Origin: Seison nebaliae
Taxonomy: Eukaryota > Rotifera > Pararotatoria > Seisonacea > Seisonidae
Direction of reading: 5' to 3'
Length of the DNA: 31,032 bases
Assembly: GCA_023231475.1 (NCBI GenBank)
Contig: JALJEE010001768.1
Location: 1-31,032 of the forward strand
Below the pieces are notes generated by a model, which saw only the letters and a program-made list of their open reading frames with translations, did not search any database and was not told the origin of the DNA. The position numbers and the translations under genes are program-made. Below, in pieces: positions 30,467 through 31,032 of this stretch (position 1 is the first letter of the stretch; each line of letters starts with the position of its first letter).

Positions 30467-31032
30467 AACAATGGGAAATTCTATTTACAAAATAAGTTTT
30501 CACCCAAATGAAAGAAGTAACTTATCTTCTTTTTTCACTCTAAGTATTTCCTATCTTGTATAAATTATTACGATTATGTTAGCCTAATATTCCTCTAATA
30601 ATAAATCTTTATTCTGCTTCATCCTTCCCAAATAACATAAGATGAATTATCTATTTATATTCTTATTGGTACATATTTTATCAGCATATCTTTATTCTTT
30701 ATCCCAATTATACACCCTGTTAAATTTGTACTGCAATAAACTAAAGATAAATGATAATATATAATCCGTAAACTTTTATTAAAAATTAGATAAGCTGTGC
30801 ATTAATAATATATTATAGCTTATTGTTATTAATAAATAATATATTAATAATATAAAATCATTTATCAAAATTTTGATCTAGATGTTTAATCCGGTAAACG
30901 GAACGTATTTCCGATCTTTCTCTTTTCTTCCAAAAATTGATAAAACGGAACGTATTTCCGATTTTTTTTTCTCTCTCCTTAAATAACATTTTCCTTATAT
31001 AAACAAATAGGACTTATCTGAATCAAGTAAGT
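30467..31032. other. 3' flank of GGCX up to the window edge
   Basis: AT-rich DNA with no supported gene. It contains a perfect 14-bp palindrome ATCAAAATTTTGAT (30864-30877) and the duplicated motif listed separately. Confidence 0.4.
30899..30960. repeat. Duplicated palindromic motif CGGAACGTATTTCCG
   Basis: The 15-mer occurs at 30899-30913 and 30946-30960, 47 bases apart, with AAA before and AT after each copy. Each copy is an imperfect palindrome, CGGAA and TTCCG around a five-base centre. Pyrimidine-rich sequence follows each copy, which suggests a duplicated roughly 47-bp unit. It could be paired regulatory sites upstream of a gene to the right, or the edge of a tandem array. Confidence 0.65.

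Noticed and set aside
1-31032. Source is an astigmatid mite (suggested by AT-rich DNA, short introns and an S1 protease)
   Set aside because: Troponin I lacks the arthropod signature, and a complete ZMYND10 is unexpected in mites with aflagellate sperm.
1-31032. CRISPR array, rRNA, tRNA, retrovirus-like element
   Set aside because: No regular spacer-repeat pattern, no conserved tRNA box B sequence, and no reverse transcriptase, integrase or capsid-like frames were seen.

Overview
This is a eukaryotic nuclear window from a small-genome, very AT-rich bilaterian animal. Protein-coding exons are separated by tiny introns (mostly 40-70 nt), genes are tightly packed, and the poly(A) hexamer sometimes overlaps the stop codon. 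The troponin I gene shows it is an animal with muscle. Its protein lacks the typical arthropod C-terminal block and, from memory of the family, looks most like spiralian (flatworm, annelid or mollusc) troponin I. An intact ZMYND10 gene fits an animal with motile cilia. A miniaturised spiralian such as an orthonectid or a rotifer-like animal is my best guess; this is inference, and I could run no search.

Layout. 1-217 (-): start of a gene that runs off the left edge. 1451-1981 (+): unknown protein with two membrane segments. 3157-3988 (-): troponin I, five exons. 5016-8269 (-): EPS8-like actin capper/signalling adaptor, nine exons (PTB, SH3, SAM-like end, C-terminal helix). 9033-10451 (-): disordered Ser/Arg-rich protein. 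11370-15090 (-): formin of the Formin/Cappuccino class with an N-terminal DEP-like segment. 15673-15951 (-): small unknown protein. 16530-17193 (-): Ly6/uPAR three-finger protein with a likely GPI anchor. 17.2-21.5 kb: gene-poor, with a pair of 84-bp inverted repeats at 20611-21178. 21504-22331 (-): secreted S1 serine protease. 23158-24829 (+): ZMYND10, nine exons. 27247-30465 (+): single-exon gamma-glutamyl carboxylase with a long C-terminal extension. The last 150 bases hold a repeated palindrome.

The genes do not form one pathway. Troponin I, EPS8 and the formin all act on actin or muscle, and they lie together on the minus strand; I see no evidence that this is more than chance. I joined exons by hand, using reading phase and family homology. 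The joins reproduce continuous proteins of normal length for troponin I (210 aa), EPS8 (758 aa) and ZMYND10 (422 aa).

The strongest unusual signal is in the splice sites. About 21 of 25 introns begin GTT rather than the usual GTA or GTG. I found no tRNA, rRNA, CRISPR array, retrovirus-like element or autonomous transposon.
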